A stretch of DNA of 64,000 nt from Paralvinella palmiformis (Eukaryota; Annelida; Polychaeta; Terebellida; Alvinellidae). The stretch spans positions 840,501 through 904,500 of the forward strand of contig JAODUP010000154.1 in the NCBI GenBank assembly GCA_025642065.1. The letters run 5' to 3'. Shown here in pieces: positions 12,201 to 21,666 of the stretch (within the stretch, counting starts at the first letter, position 1; each line of letters begins with the position of its first letter). Below the pieces are notes generated by a model that saw only the letters and a list, made by a program, of their open reading frames with translations, did not search any database and was not told the origin of the DNA. Position numbers and translations under genes: made by a program.

Positions 12201-15200
12201 CCTGTTCAAAATAGTTTTTACTAGTTAATATAGTTTATCATTCAAATATCTCTTTGTGTTTTTGAATACATCTTATTTGGAGTATTACTGTACAGTGCTT
12301 CTGAATGCTTACTGCAAGTAAGGGCACTTGATTAAATATACATTATTATTATTATTGTGTAGCATGATTACTTCCATGACAATTCCTTGTGTTTGTCATC
12401 CATAAAGTATCCATAGTTATCATATTTATAAGCCAATGATTTGTACAGAGATATAAAACACCTGTGCTAACTGATTCCTGTTAAGCCAAGGATATTGAAC
12501 AAATCTACTGTCAGTAAGTTATTACCGGAGAACAATTGCTGATTTAGAAACCGAAGATAATTGCAAAGATTGGATTGCAAAACATCAGAATAAGGATGAA
12601 CTGATTGGCTTTTAAAAAAGTTTGCTTCAAGTCTATGATTGCTACAAATAATAGAGAATCTGTGTTTAATAGTTACGTGATATATGAAACTGTCAAGAAA
12701 AACCTAAACACGTTATGTTTTCATATTTGTTTTATATTTCTTCCCTGGTCTGTATACAGTTATGGAGTCAGTGCTATATACAGTGATTTCTTATTTGGGC
12801 TGATTATACTGGCTCTTAATAAAAAATCACCACTTAATGTTTCAAGTACTGCTTATTGATCTTCCTGAAAAATGAGTGGGTGCTCTGATGGTGCTGTGTT
12901 TAGAATGCTGGGTTACAAACCTCCAAATTCTGGGTTCAAATATGACTGCTATCTGTGTTTGTGGAATGTTTCTCCAGGGAGTTGACCCTTGGCCATGTGT
13001 TCCTGGTCTGACCACTGCTGAGGTTAAATAACTAAAATCAACTCCTGAAAAATTAATAAAATAAACATGATCAAATAAACAACAGGTAACAATTTATGTA
13101 TGTGAATGTTAAGTTAGATGAATGACTTGTCAAAGTTCAAAAGTGCATAAAATCCATTTTAGTAATTACAAGACATATTTTATTGATTATCGTGTTTAAA
13201 AAAATACATGTATTGTAAAATTACCAGGTAATTCAAATGATAAAAATTAATCTCATTGATGTGATGTCACCCCTCACATACACTTATGGGAGACTACAAT
13301 TAAATACTTGCTCATACGCATTGGATATCGCTAAAACTAGTGCCATCACCTGTCTCTTAACTTGATGACACTTTTTGTCTGGAATGTTGTTCACTCACAC
13401 TTCCTAAATGTGACTACAGTTCAGTCATGCTTGGGCAGTGTACAGACCAAATCTCCAGGATTGAACCATGATAGCTCAGTTAGTTAGAGCATTGGACTTG
13501 CAGGTTCGAGGCTCTGGAAGCTGCAATGCCATCATGTGACGATTGGTTCACTCATCCATAAAATAAGTACCTGACAGGATGTGATGGCTATGTGTTTGAG
13601 TAATGCTTTGGGCCTATAAAGGCAGCATGCATTGTATGCTCCCTTGGGAGTTTAGATGTGTGCTAGATTGGAACAGGTCTGAATCCAGGATAATAATACT
13701 ATAACGTGCCTATATAAATGTCACATATTATTATTATTATTATTATAAAATGATCCTGAAGTAAACCGATTAGGTCTTTGTCCAGGTATAGAGGGAAAGT
13801 GTAAATCACAGGTTCTAAGGATTGGTGTTGAACTTGCACATCACTCATGAATTGGGATTCAGATACAAGGTCAAATTCATTTGTAGTTGTATTTGAAAGT
13901 ATTTAAGTACTTTTTTCAAGTATTTGTATTTAAATATTTTACAAAGTATCTGACTCGGTCAATAATGCCACCAGACATGGGGTCAGAATCTGACCCCATG
14001 TCTGGTGACATTATTGTTTAGTGAGATAATTACACATGATGAAGTCATTACACAAGCAGTGGAAGCCTGTTAGTTGTATTAAACTCTATACCTAATCATC
14101 TGCTTTTTCTTCGTTTGTTGGAAAGACAACTGTTAGATTTTTGTGAATTGGTTTTCACTTAAAATGTTATTGAATAATACTTAATATAATATGTAGGAAC
14201 TGTCGTTAAATATAATGAATGATATTTTTATAGCTGACAAAGAATTCAGTTACTGAATCTTCTGTGTGTGTGTGTGTGTGTGTGTGTGTTACACTGTATA
14301 ATATTAATTATTATTATCATGATAGATGTTTGTATTATAAATTATGTTATGTTTGGTAATTTGGTTTATTTCTTTTTTTTAGCTTGCAGCTGAATATGTC
14401 CTTAAAGCTAGAGTGAAAGAGGTATTATCATCATCATCATCATCATCGTCGTCACTATCATCATCAGATGTCAATACTGATCAGTTGATGCCACCTACAT
14501 CATCTCTACAGCAGCCTTCACATTCATCTTCAATATTTACTCTTTGTCCAAGTCTGAAGGCAGCAGCCACCGAGTGTAAAGTAGAACCAGCTGCAACAGT
14601 CAGTGAATCCACAGTACAAGTTACAGATACTCCTGAACTCCAAGGACCTGTGCTTACACTGCCAGAATCCAGAAATCCATATAAAAACTTGACAGATATG
14701 TACAGAAATCTCGACGACTGTTTTGGTGATGCTCTGTCGATGAGGAACCCTGTCCGACACTTAGAGGGTGTGTATGTAGTCAGAAGTAAAGAAGTTAAAG
14801 TGTCTTTAGCAGATCCTGATGAGGATGTTCACAAGAGTGGTGAGGAACTCCTCAAACAGTTCACTGTCGGTGTTGAGGATATGCTTCAAAATAACGAGAT
14901 GCCGGACTTGGAGGAGGTCGAGCCACAGAGTAATCAATCACCGGAAGATGTTGACTATGACATGGAGGAGAAGTCAGAAAGGTCAGAGAGGTCATCCAGA
15001 TCATCGAGGTCACACTCGGATGAGAACCTATCATTCCTTGGTGAGGATTCTGACCTGACGGTGAAAAATGTCAGCGATCCATCTCAGGGGATAAAATTGA
15101 CTATAATGAAGCTTCCCAAGGTGAAGATATCCCTTGAAGAGAATAATGGATGTGAGGGATATCGTGAAACACGGGATCAGTGTGTTGATGAAGATGATGA

Positions 15201-15543
15201 AGATGATGAACCAATGCCAGAGCTGGAAGCGAAGCCCAAACCGCTGACAATGATGGAGACTTGTTACAGAGTGTCAAAACTAAGAGATATTCATGAAGTG
15301 TTCGACATTGTGCCAATGATTCAGAATGATATTTTCTTTGTGTTCAGATTTCTTGGTTTCCATAAAGTTTACAGATCAAAAAGGAACTCTAAAAGGATGG
15401 AAGAGAGTGATCCAATTGTGCCAGGCGAGGGGAAGCATCTCAGCAAATACCTACCAACACACAGAAAACAAGCAACTGTTACTCTGAGAAAGAAAAACAG
15501 GAAACTGTATTTTAACTCGGGAAATATTAACATCATTTTGTGA
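1900..15543 (+). CDS. TAF6L: TAF6-like RNA polymerase II, SAGA/PCAF-associated factor (11 exons, 756 aa predicted)
   Basis: Spliced gene. Exons: 1900-2040, 5248-5334, 7317-7467, 7771-7830, 8820-8923, 9056-9133, 9368-9469, 9618-9742, 11016-11148, 11361-11489, 14383-15543. The total of 2271 bases stays open through every junction. The family forms the histone-fold partner of TAF9 in SAGA/PCAF co-activator complexes in the nucleus. Residues about 5-80 are the histone fold (AQLLSEDVTYRLREL, then RRKKLTADDVNKALR). Residues 77-127 carry GYGTQEVLPFR and YFVED. Residues about 150-370 are the TAF6 C-terminal HEAT-type domain, with ISEDLLLYYDNVTKAILG, EPLAASINPLNDHW and HYGAVMGLLAFG. These match TAF6L better than TAF6. 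The methionine at 1900 has an ACCATGG context and fits family N-termini; an in-frame ATG at 1873 would add nine residues. The tail is longer and more acidic than in vertebrates (756 versus about 620 residues). Confidence 0.93.
2041..5247 (+). other. TAF6L intron 1
   Basis: Intron of 3.2 kb, AT-rich. It contains a TA/TG microsatellite (about 3452-3500), a CA run near 3960-3978, and a 30-base tandem duplication at its 3' end (5175-5234). No coding exon or clear interspersed element was recognised in the rest. A minus-strand open frame at 2689-2937 has no family resemblance. Confidence 0.6.
5175..5234 (+). repeat. 30-base tandem duplication next to a splice acceptor
   Basis: Units 5175-5204 and 5205-5234 differ at one position and end 13 bases before the acceptor AG at 5246-5247. 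The duplication therefore includes the branch-point and upstream tract of TAF6L exon 2. Confidence 0.85.
5248..5334 (+). CDS. TAF6L: TAF6L exon 2
   Basis: Residues 48-76, last part of the histone fold (FLRHCRRKKLTADDVNKALR). The acceptor is ttttcag. The donor is placed after CCA at 5334 (gtgtgtga) because this joins NSDTP to VIHGYG with the same spacing as vertebrate TAF6L and keeps phase 0. It is a weak donor sequence. Confidence 0.82.
5758..6046 (+). mobile_element. tRNA-derived SINE, family B copy 1
   Basis: It matches the element at 13467-13745 along its length, including TTGGTTCACTCATCCATAAA, CCTGACAGGATGTGATG and TATGCTCCCTTGGGAGTT blocks, and ends in a TTATTATTA tail. The tRNA-like head is more decayed here than in copy 2. 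Lies in TAF6L intron 2. Confidence 0.8.
6150..6300 (-). mobile_element. tRNA-derived SINE, family C (minus orientation)
   Basis: On the minus strand it carries A-box-like TGATAGCACGGTGATTAGAG and B-box-like GGGTTTGAATC, then a short body with CTGTGACCAGCACTAAG. The same head/body order recurs at 12882-13045 and 17705-17882 on the plus strand. Confidence 0.6.
7317..7467 (+). CDS. TAF6L: TAF6L exon 3
   Basis: Residues 77 to about 127: HGYGTQEVLPFRQTKEGDMY and VEDLDINLTNV, the segment that links the histone fold to the HEAT domain in TAF6 proteins. Acceptor aattcag after a long T tract; donor AATG before gtaata, phase 1. Confidence 0.93.
7687..7745. repeat. TG/TA microsatellite
   Basis: A short TG run (7689-7699) is followed by a TA run to about 7727 and a TGCA/CA tail. 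It ends within about 30 bases of the acceptor of TAF6L exon 4. Confidence 0.9.
7771..7830 (+). CDS. TAF6L: TAF6L exon 4
   Basis: A 60-base exon encoding AQWLAVEGVQKSGTLSQGLQ, the TAF6-family W-L-x-V/I-E-G segment. Acceptor tttgcag, donor CAAG before gtttgt, phase 1 on both sides. Confidence 0.9.
8331..8407. repeat. inverted repeat inside a 19-base direct repeat
   Basis: Direct repeats 8331-8349 and 8389-8407 are identical. Between and overlapping them are perfect 14-base inverted arms at 8351-8364 and 8377-8390. The layout is compact and symmetric, in TAF6L intron 4. Confidence 0.85.
8820..8923 (+). CDS. TAF6L: TAF6L exon 5
   Basis: Encodes SGISEDLLLYYDNVTKAILG and NDEELMK, the start of the TAF6 HEAT-type domain. 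Acceptor tttccag, donor AAG before gtattt, ends phase 0. Confidence 0.93.
9056..9133 (+). CDS. TAF6L: TAF6L exon 6
   Basis: 26 codons: LAFVDLRTNSKIAPLMPYF and TNFFANG. This is close to vertebrate TAF6L and includes the NSKI segment that separates it from TAF6. Phase 0 at both ends. Confidence 0.93.
9218..9255. repeat. AT microsatellite
   Basis: Uninterrupted AT repeat in TAF6L intron 6. Confidence 0.95.
9368..9469 (+). CDS. TAF6L: TAF6L exon 7
   Basis: 34 codons: VKTVSYDVTQLTKLLHTVRA, then LISNQSLSLQPIPY, a helical pair of the HEAT-type domain. Acceptor tatctag, donor TAT before gtaagt, phase 0. Confidence 0.92.
9618..9742 (+). CDS. TAF6L: TAF6L exon 8
   Basis: Encodes VLYCVIEPLAASINPLNDHW and LRDYASRLLAQVTR, the most conserved block of the domain. 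The acceptor attatag at 9611-9617 is set by phase 0 from exon 7 and by alignment of VLYCV. Ends phase 2. Confidence 0.92.
9743..11015 (+). other. TAF6L intron 8
   Basis: Intron of about 1.3 kb. AT-rich sequence with no coding exon, clear interspersed repeat or RNA gene recognised. Confidence 0.6.
11016..11148 (+). CDS. TAF6L: TAF6L exon 9
   Basis: Encodes TALRDVLHDLTRPFCSHYGA and VMGLLAFGTQ; the P-x-C-x-HYGAV-GL motif is a family hallmark. Acceptor attgcag, donor CAG before gtatgt, ends phase 0. Confidence 0.93.
11361..11489 (+). CDS. TAF6L: TAF6L exon 10
   Basis: 43 codons covering TTEDVVLPRLSHLCSHIDDC and NIPVKADAQKVLGALL; V-KAD--KV-GA is shared with vertebrate TAF6L. Phase 0 on both sides. 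Confidence 0.93.
12070..12356 (+). mobile_element. 5'-truncated LINE, C-terminal end of reverse transcriptase ORF plus ATT tail
   Basis: A frame ending at a TAA at 12226-12228 reads YGDCAFSVIPTLWNNLQVDV and later LEKFIPFQKSHLF. This is the typical C-terminus of CR1/L2/Jockey-superfamily LINE polyproteins (YGxRxFSxxxPxLWNxLP, LxxFKxxLKxxLF). A non-coding 3' end follows, with GGGCACTTGATTAAATATAC and an ATT repeat tail. A related 3' end is at about 36955-37048. Confidence 0.75.
12882..13045 (+). mobile_element. tRNA-derived SINE, family C copy
   Basis: A-box-like GATGGTGCTGTGTTTAGAATG, B-box-like GGGTTCAAATATGACT, then TGTGGAATGTTTCTCCAG, a CCATGTG block and TGCTGAGGTTAAATAA. The body matches 17705-17882. 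Confidence 0.65.
13467..13745 (+). mobile_element. tRNA-derived SINE, family B copy 2 (intact head)
   Basis: It begins with a clear tRNA-like head, ATAGCTCAGTTAGTTAGAGC (A box, 13471-13490) and GGTTCGAGGC (B box, 13503-13512). A body shared with 5758-6046 follows, then an ATT tail. Too diverged after the head to be a functional tRNA gene. Confidence 0.82.
13961..14015. repeat. near-perfect inverted repeat, 27-base arms, 1-base loop
   Basis: Arms 13961-13987 and 13989-14015 are complementary with a single mismatch around base 13988. The inner part contains GACATGGGGTCAGA and its complement. The arms would form a 27-bp hairpin or cruciform within TAF6L intron 10, on the sense strand of the transcript. 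Confidence 0.9.
14264..14290. repeat. TG microsatellite
   Basis: Short pure TG run in TAF6L intron 10, about 90 bases upstream of the last exon. Confidence 0.9.
14383..15543 (+). CDS. TAF6L: TAF6L exon 11 (terminal, long tail)
   Basis: 387 codons including TGA. It begins LAAEYVLKARVKEVL, which closes the HEAT-type domain. A serine run follows (about residues 386-398, encoded by a TCA repeat). NLTDMYRNLDDCFGDALSMR resembles the LADIYRELYAFFGDSL block of vertebrate TAF6L. After that come acidic stretches (CVDEDDEDDEPMPELE), an S/R/E patch (EKSERSERSSRSSRSHSDE) and a basic end. The middle part has no vertebrate counterpart that I recognise. Confidence 0.93.
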   Translation, partial: LAAEYVLKARVKEVLSSSSSSSSSLSSSDVNTDQLMPPTSSLQQPSHSSSIFTLCPSLKAAATECKVEPAATVSESTVQVTDTPELQGPVLTLPESRNPYKNLTDMYRNLDDCFGDALSMRNPVRHLEGVYVVRSKEVKVSLADPDEDVHKSGEELLKQFTVGVEDMLQNNEMPDLEEVEPQSNQSPEDVDYDMEEKSERSERSSRSSRSHSDENLSFLGEDSDLTVKNVSDPSQGIKLTIMKLPKVKISLEENNGCEGYRETRDQCVDEDDEDDEPMPELEAKPKPLTMMETCYRVSKLRDIHEVFDIVPMIQNDIFFVFRFLGFHKVYRSKRNSKRMEESDPIVPGEGKHLSKYLPTHRKQATVTLRKKNRKLYFNSGNINIIL

Positions 15544-15566
15544 CATTAGTGGCTTTCATATCCAAA

Positions 15567-15572
15567 AATAAA
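15567..15572 (+). terminator. TAF6L polyadenylation signal AATAAA
   Basis: AATAAA begins 24 bases after the stop codon, with a GT-rich stretch (GTCTGTGTTTGCTCG) about 10 bases further on. This predicts a very short 3' UTR of about 40-50 bases. Confidence 0.65.
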
Positions 15573-17704
15573 TTCTATAGTCTGTGTTTGCTCGTTTACT
15601 AAGTTTGAAATATTATTCCAGGCTCAGAAATCTTCACATAAATTACTACACCATATTATTAGGTGAGTAGCATTCCTACTACATGGCAACAATTTATTCC
15701 TACCTTTGGGTTCTTTTGGTCTGAGAAAACCATTTGATAGAATTTCTCTTGTAGCAATCACTGCAACTGATTGTTTGTTCTGAAATGATGTTCTTGTATT
15801 TGTTTTTATTTATCAAGATATTTCTTTCAGTGCAATTTCTTTAGTCCTGTTGGCTAATACAATTGCCATTGGTCAACCATTTGAAAGGTAGATATTTAGT
15901 GTTGTCACTTCTATGATTTCTCTTGTGTATAATGCTAGGGTCAGACCTTTAGTTTATTTAGAAAATTGGACTGATAGATTTCCCAAAATTTTCATTCTGT
16001 GTTTTTTCTTCAGACAAGATATGTTCTGCAAACATTTGATTTATTATATATTAGGTACAAATACAACAATTTCCATCTACATTTTTTTATTAACTTATCC
16101 AAAACATTTACTGGGGATTTCCAAGTAGAAAAATGATTAGATTGTTGTTATGTTTAAAAGGCTGTTGCTGTATTTAGATCTGAAATAGTAATGATTTAAA
16201 TTGGGGAATATAATCATTTGGATCCAATACAAACAATCAGCAGTTGCCATTTTCAAATATAATTTTATCTGGTATCTTAAAAAAGAAGATCCAAGTGAAT
16301 CTGTTAGCATCTGCAAATTACTTATTTTAATGAAAACTAAATTTTCACACACCAGCCATTTAGAAATATTTGCCATTTCATTGTTACTTTCACTGATAAT
16401 TGATGTTGATGATTCACATTTCTTATTGGGTTTTGGCAATTTATAGTTTACATTATGATGGTTGTATTATGAAATGGCTCAAGACTGAAACAAAGGATGT
16501 AGAAACCCAGCATATTTTTTTGTTTGTTTGTTAATTAGTAGCTGCTCATTTTGCATGTTTATGACCGGAGTGAATATTAAAAGGTTATATCACTGATACC
16601 AAATGATCAATAATTGAGGAAGTCTTTTGTCAGTACTTGGAATAGGTTTGTTTAGTATTGTAGTGCTGTATGTGAGATGTTGATAACCATATGTGGCTTG
16701 GATACATTTGCCCACATATTCCTCAGTGGAACTAAGTAGCCGATATGATGAAAATTGAAGCTCAAGCTAAAATAGTAATCATTTATAATTTCTGGTTAGG
16801 TTTAGTACTTAATAAGTCTGCGTAGGCCCAAAGATCAATATTTCTTTTATAGCTAGTAATAAATGTATAATACGTAGTTGTTTAAAACATGAGAATTCCA
16901 TATTAGAATCTGTAAGTTTAAATGTTACTTCAACATACATAGGTTCATAAAAGTTTTACTGACATTTAATTTGGTCTTCAGTGATTGGCTTATTGTTGGG
17001 ATTATTTACTTATTCTAAATCATCTCCCACTGACCATCCATGTGTGGGTTTACCCCAGATTGGGTTAAACTAATTTTTAGGAATAATTAATCACTAACTG
17101 ATTAAATGAAACATGAAACAAACATTTATTATTTACATAAAGCATGCTATCAGTTTACACAGATTTTGCTTGAAGCGTTATGACTAGAATCCATTCAATT
17201 ACATCACATAATCAAGGATTTTTCTTTAGCTAAAGCTGGCCATGAGGTTCATTACACACTTCTAGGGTGTTCATTCATCTCCTGTCCCATGTCCGAAGGA
17301 TATTTCAGCTCGGTACCTTCAGAGATTATGTCCCCCCCTTGGCCTACCATATGTACGAAGTTGGTCATAAATTTTTTTTTACTGTGTGCATCACATAATT
17401 TATGTGGCATTGAAATTTGATAATATCATACTAGCAGTTTATTTCCAGTTTGGCAAAAACTATGATCAGTTCTAACATTATTAACATAATTTCGTTCTAT
17501 TTTCTCATCCAAATATACACCTGCAGCCATATTGAAAGCGGCTTATATTATAGTCTGAAATGGCTAGAATAAACGTCGTACATGGAAAATTTACATTGTT
17601 GACCATCTTGAAAAACAAAAGGTTATGGTTTGGCCAGAAATACAAGTGAAAGTAACCGGATGTTATAAATGATCTATAATCAGAATCTCTCTAGATAGCC
17701 TAGA

Positions 17705-17882
17705 GGGTGTTCCGGTGGTGCAGTAGTTGAGGTAGTGCCCCACAAAACCTCCAGCTTGTGGTCTCGAATCCGACTCGTATCCCCCTTTTGTGGGCTTTCT
17801 CTCGACAGACGCTTCTCGGCAAATTGTTCCATCCATGTGACCAGCGCCGAGGTTAAACGAGTCAACTCAACTGTACTCTAGA
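17705..17882 (+). mobile_element. tRNA-derived SINE, family C copy
   Basis: A-box-like GGTGGTGCAGTAGTTGAGG, B-box-like GGTCTCGAATCCGACTC, then TTGTGGGCTTTCTC, CCATGTGACCAGCGCCGAGG and TTAAACGAGTCAACTC. The same block order is seen at 12882-13045. Confidence 0.7.
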
Positions 17883-18012
17883 TGACGTAGATTAAATCAT
17901 TATCTGTCAACTTTATATCATCAATACCAGAATTTATAATACGGTGACATGTCTTGACATCTTGCTGTATATTGTCAATGATTCAGTATAAGAACTGGCT
18001 ATTATAAGAATT

Positions 18013-18016
<4 letters not shown>

Positions 18017-18043
<27 letters not shown>
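18017..18043. repeat. AT microsatellite
   Basis: Pure AT run; a second one of about 20 bases follows at 18197-18216. Confidence 0.95.
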
Positions 18044-18419
18044 ACTACGGTATGCTTAACATGCTTTTCACAATGTTCTAAAGCAGCGTAGTATATTTCC
18101 CAAGGTGCCAACAGTTTTTTTGTATCCCATTAATCTTTTAAACAATTGCTTGACCCTCCACGGCTAGACTGATATCACGGACGGGTTGTCAATGATATAT
18201 ATATATATATATATTATAGGACCGGAATCTTAAGATGGGGATGATATTTATGTTTCTTTTTACCTCAGCTCATCTACCTTCGCCAATTGTTTTGACCCAT
18301 TTAGCTTGCCATAGCCGTCAATCAGCAATTGGCATTTGTATAGTAACTGTTAAGAGTTGTCTCGGAGTGACCAGATTCTACACACACTATTTATCACTGC
18401 AGTAAGACGTATAAAATGA

Positions 18420-18420
18420 C

Positions 18421-18452
<32 letters not shown>

Positions 18453-18455
18453 TGT
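18420..18455. repeat. TG microsatellite
   Basis: TG repeat with one TA interruption, immediately left of the 18.5-18.9 kb motif cluster. Confidence 0.95.
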
Positions 18456-18627
18456 CCAGCCTCGACATGGAACGGTACACGTATCCCTTATATGCGCTGC
18501 TAGACAAATGGCAGCTTCCTTCCCGGCAGCATTTATGCATTATGCAAAGCGAGATGAACGATCTGATCTGTTAGCGAATTTTTAGTCCCCAGACAGAACT
18601 ACGGGCGTTATTTATTCCTAGCACCCG

Positions 18628-18641
18628 GTTACCATGGTAAC
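18628..18641. promoter_or_regulatory. RFX-type X-box palindrome
   Basis: GTTACCATGGTAAC is a full palindromic match to the RFX X-box (GTTNCCATGGNAAC); with flanking bases it is a 16-bp palindrome (18627-18642). No start codon or exon was seen within reach, so the target gene is unknown. Confidence 0.5.
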
Positions 18642-18861
18642 CATTTCCACGCCACCGTCTCCGAGACGTTGATGTGAATTAAGTATCCACACCGATTCGT
18701 GATAGATCCAAGTTTGACGTCTTTGGCGTGTAATCCCTTCATATAGCACTTAGGTAATTACTACATGGGGGGGCCTCCAATGTTAACGCTTCTGGTCGTT
18801 TGCGTTACGTCACAAAGGTGATTACAGGCCGTTTGTAATCAGGTTTATGTTTCGCAGACAT

Positions 18862-18871
18862 GTCACGTGAC
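18862..18871. promoter_or_regulatory. CLEAR-type E-box palindrome, distal
   Basis: GTCACGTGAC, the same 10-mer as at 23855-23864, here 5.3 kb upstream of the LAMP start codon and 0.23 kb from the X-box. It could be a distal element; function is inferred only from the motif. Confidence 0.4.
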
Positions 18872-21059
18872 AAGGTTTTGGTAATTACAACTCCGGGGTA
18901 AGAGGGAGGGGGGGGGGGCTGAGGAGGAAATCATTATCTTTAATAACTATAATGATAACAGTTGTCGAGGTAATTTTGATTGGAAGAATAATTTAATGTT
19001 TAAATAAAATTTGTATATTAGTATAATTACTTCTGTATACGGGATGGCTTTTAATGGAAAATACCACCAACGGACAAGCGTCGATTTAGGTTCAGGAAAA
19101 TGTTGCCGACTTTTAAATTATCCGAACAACTGATGGAGTAGAATATTGTCAACTCGGGCAAAGAAAGATGTTGACGTTTTTAATTGAGCTTTGAACGAGG
19201 TGAGTCGTATACCTAGCAGCAATACTGTGATGAATGATGTTATTATCAGTGATCGTATAATATCAGTCAACATATATATATATATATATATATACACACC
19301 ACACACTCGTACAATGAGGTTTTTGTTTAGTCTCAACACTGGCACACATTGTGAGTGGTTCTGCTCCTTGGGGAAATAATGTGAGATTGATGGATGAAAC
19401 TTTTCACAGACACGGCCACACTAGGATAAGGATCCCACCATTTTGAGATTTGTAAGACAGTGGCGCCACAGTTTGTGCCGTGAATCAACGAAAACGATTT
19501 GTAAGAGTCGATGATCATGAACATAATTCACGCACAATCTCAGACACGTCCCGGACAAACAATATCTTGTGTGTACCGATATGAACTACGGATAATATGA
19601 GGACACCCGGGGTTCAATCAAATGTCTGGGTAAAGTGATACGAAGATGTGTTACTAGTGTCATCATTGATAAGATAATGACGTAGATTATTCGTCGTACG
19701 TTAAGGACGTTTTAGAGTTTTTCCCGGGAAATAATCGTAATCGTACAAAAGCGAGCTTCTGTCGGTACACCGCATGATAATGATGAAATAATCAGATAAT
19801 ACAAGAAACCAACTGATACCAGAAATACTGTAAAATGAATACGTGTTTTATGGGCTACTGTATTTCGTGATTAATAAGCCAAGGTTGTATGTTACACACA
19901 CACGGGTTTATGACGGTAGTTAATAATATGATGTAAAAAGATTGGTTCTTAATAATGTTAAAATATGTTGCTAGTTTGGTTAGCAACATTTTACGTAGTT
20001 TCCATATATGTATATTAACAGATGAGTTATTGCGCTCCGATGTTAATTCATTAGCAACTGTTAATGTCAGTGATATTATCATGGACATTATTTCTATAGT
20101 ACGCACCCTTCTATATATTGTATATAAACAAGTTTAACCATTGACCTAAATATAAAACATTTTCTTTTAGGTCAATGAGTTTAATGATGTCGTATCAGTA
20201 TTGCGGTATAACCATGATATTGCTACTTGTATACGTTATCAAAATTAATAACTGATATTAAAAAGGTCTTCGTTTCATTTTGAGACGGAAAGTCGACCGC
20301 TTTTGACCGTTATATGAAATTGATGCCACTATACCGGAAGCTCAGTCTGGTGAAAACCAAAACATTTAATGAAAAACGAACTTGATTATATCATGTATAT
20401 CCGACCTCTATGTTATTACAATTATTATGTCGTTGTTGTTGTTGAAGTTTGGGGTACAGACCCTTGGCTGTCGTCTATTTGGGCTGAGCCAGTTACAACT
20501 TTTACAATGATTGCCGTTTCGATGCCGTCTACTGCAAGTCTAAGAAACTTGACTAAAGGTTATCCATCGATTTGTTCAGGTCGGCATAGAATGCTAGCCA
20601 TGATAAATCAATATTCCCGTAATCGTGTCAGTATCGTTTTTCTTCGTAGCATCTCCATCCGCCATGTCCGTCGACTATCGGCTTCCACCGCTAAAACAGC
20701 TGTACAAACATGACAATCAGTAAACAAGCATATTGTTATCGATATAAACATCGGTTTTAGGTTTTAATGTGCTGCCCTCTGTCGGTTCGTGATTTAGAAT
20801 TGAAGGGGTCCACTTTGTGTGCCCGCATGTCGTAAGAAGTACGTGATTAAAATGGGCCGACATCAGTTCAGTGACCTTTTCGTACCATTGTTCGTAATTC
20901 AGTCTCACTAAATCACCAAAAATTCCGTGATATTTTGATAAGATCTTGCAATTAGAAATGTACGACTTCCATTCAGTAGTGAAACGATCTTTAAAGAGCA
21001 CCATTTTCGATACGAGTACATGTTGGTATATGTCAGTTGGGGGGGGGGATAAATGATTT

Positions 21060-21175
21060 GTTTGGTTCCGACACTAGAGACGTGATCGAGTAGCAACTCC
21101 TTAAGAAAACATCCCACAAAAATATATGTAACTGGATCCCATTGGAACTCTGGACCTAGAGATTTGCGCAACCCT
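21060..21175 (-). mobile_element. decayed SINE, probably family C (minus)
   Basis: On the minus strand there is a tRNA-like head with AGGTCCAGAGTTCCAATGGG and downstream TGTGGGATGTTTTCTTAAGG, matching the TGTGGGATG(T)TT block of family C. Strongly diverged. Confidence 0.4.
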
Positions 21176-21666
21176 CGTCACTATATATTAATATAATATA
21201 AATATTAAACGTGACATAACGACTAAATGCTCACCTTTCGTCAATTTAAAAAAAATCATACGAGTCCGGCAACACAGAAACGAATTAGAAGGACGTCTGG
21301 AAAACTGGGGAATATATTATATGCGTTCTAATATGATTTGTGTTCTAATATAGGCTCCTTGTTGTTGTTGTTGCTTATTGACAGAATATAACACTTCATT
21401 AACGCTAATTGGATTTCGACTGTTGTGCTAATCATATTTGGTGCTATATACGATATTAATATAAAAGTCCTTCAATTAGGATTTATTATGCCCCTATAGC
21501 TGTGTTAATATCACGCTGATTGAGTACCACGGTACGGGGACATCAATTTGAGGCAATTAACAGTAAAATGGTAATATAAAGTCATTAGTATCAGTCTGTC
21601 ACTCAGTCAGTAATTTGTCTAGTCTCGGTGCTAATCATATCTAGAACATTTAGCTAAGGGGGAGGA

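Larger units (their letters stand above)
11490..14382 (+). other. TAF6L intron 10
   Basis: Intron of 2.9 kb carrying a LINE 3' end (about 12070-12356), a family C SINE (12882-13045), a family B SINE (13467-13745), a 27-bp-arm inverted repeat (13961-14015) and a TG microsatellite (14264-14290). An open frame at 12605-12859 has no recognisable family. Confidence 0.75.

Noticed and set aside
13467..13540. Possible tRNA gene (A and B boxes)
   Set aside because: The cloverleaf fails after the B box and the sequence continues into a repeated body with an ATT tail; it is a SINE.
20369..20713. 114-codon plus-strand open frame
   Set aside because: No family resemblance, no splice partner seen, biased low-complexity start (YYVVVVVE).
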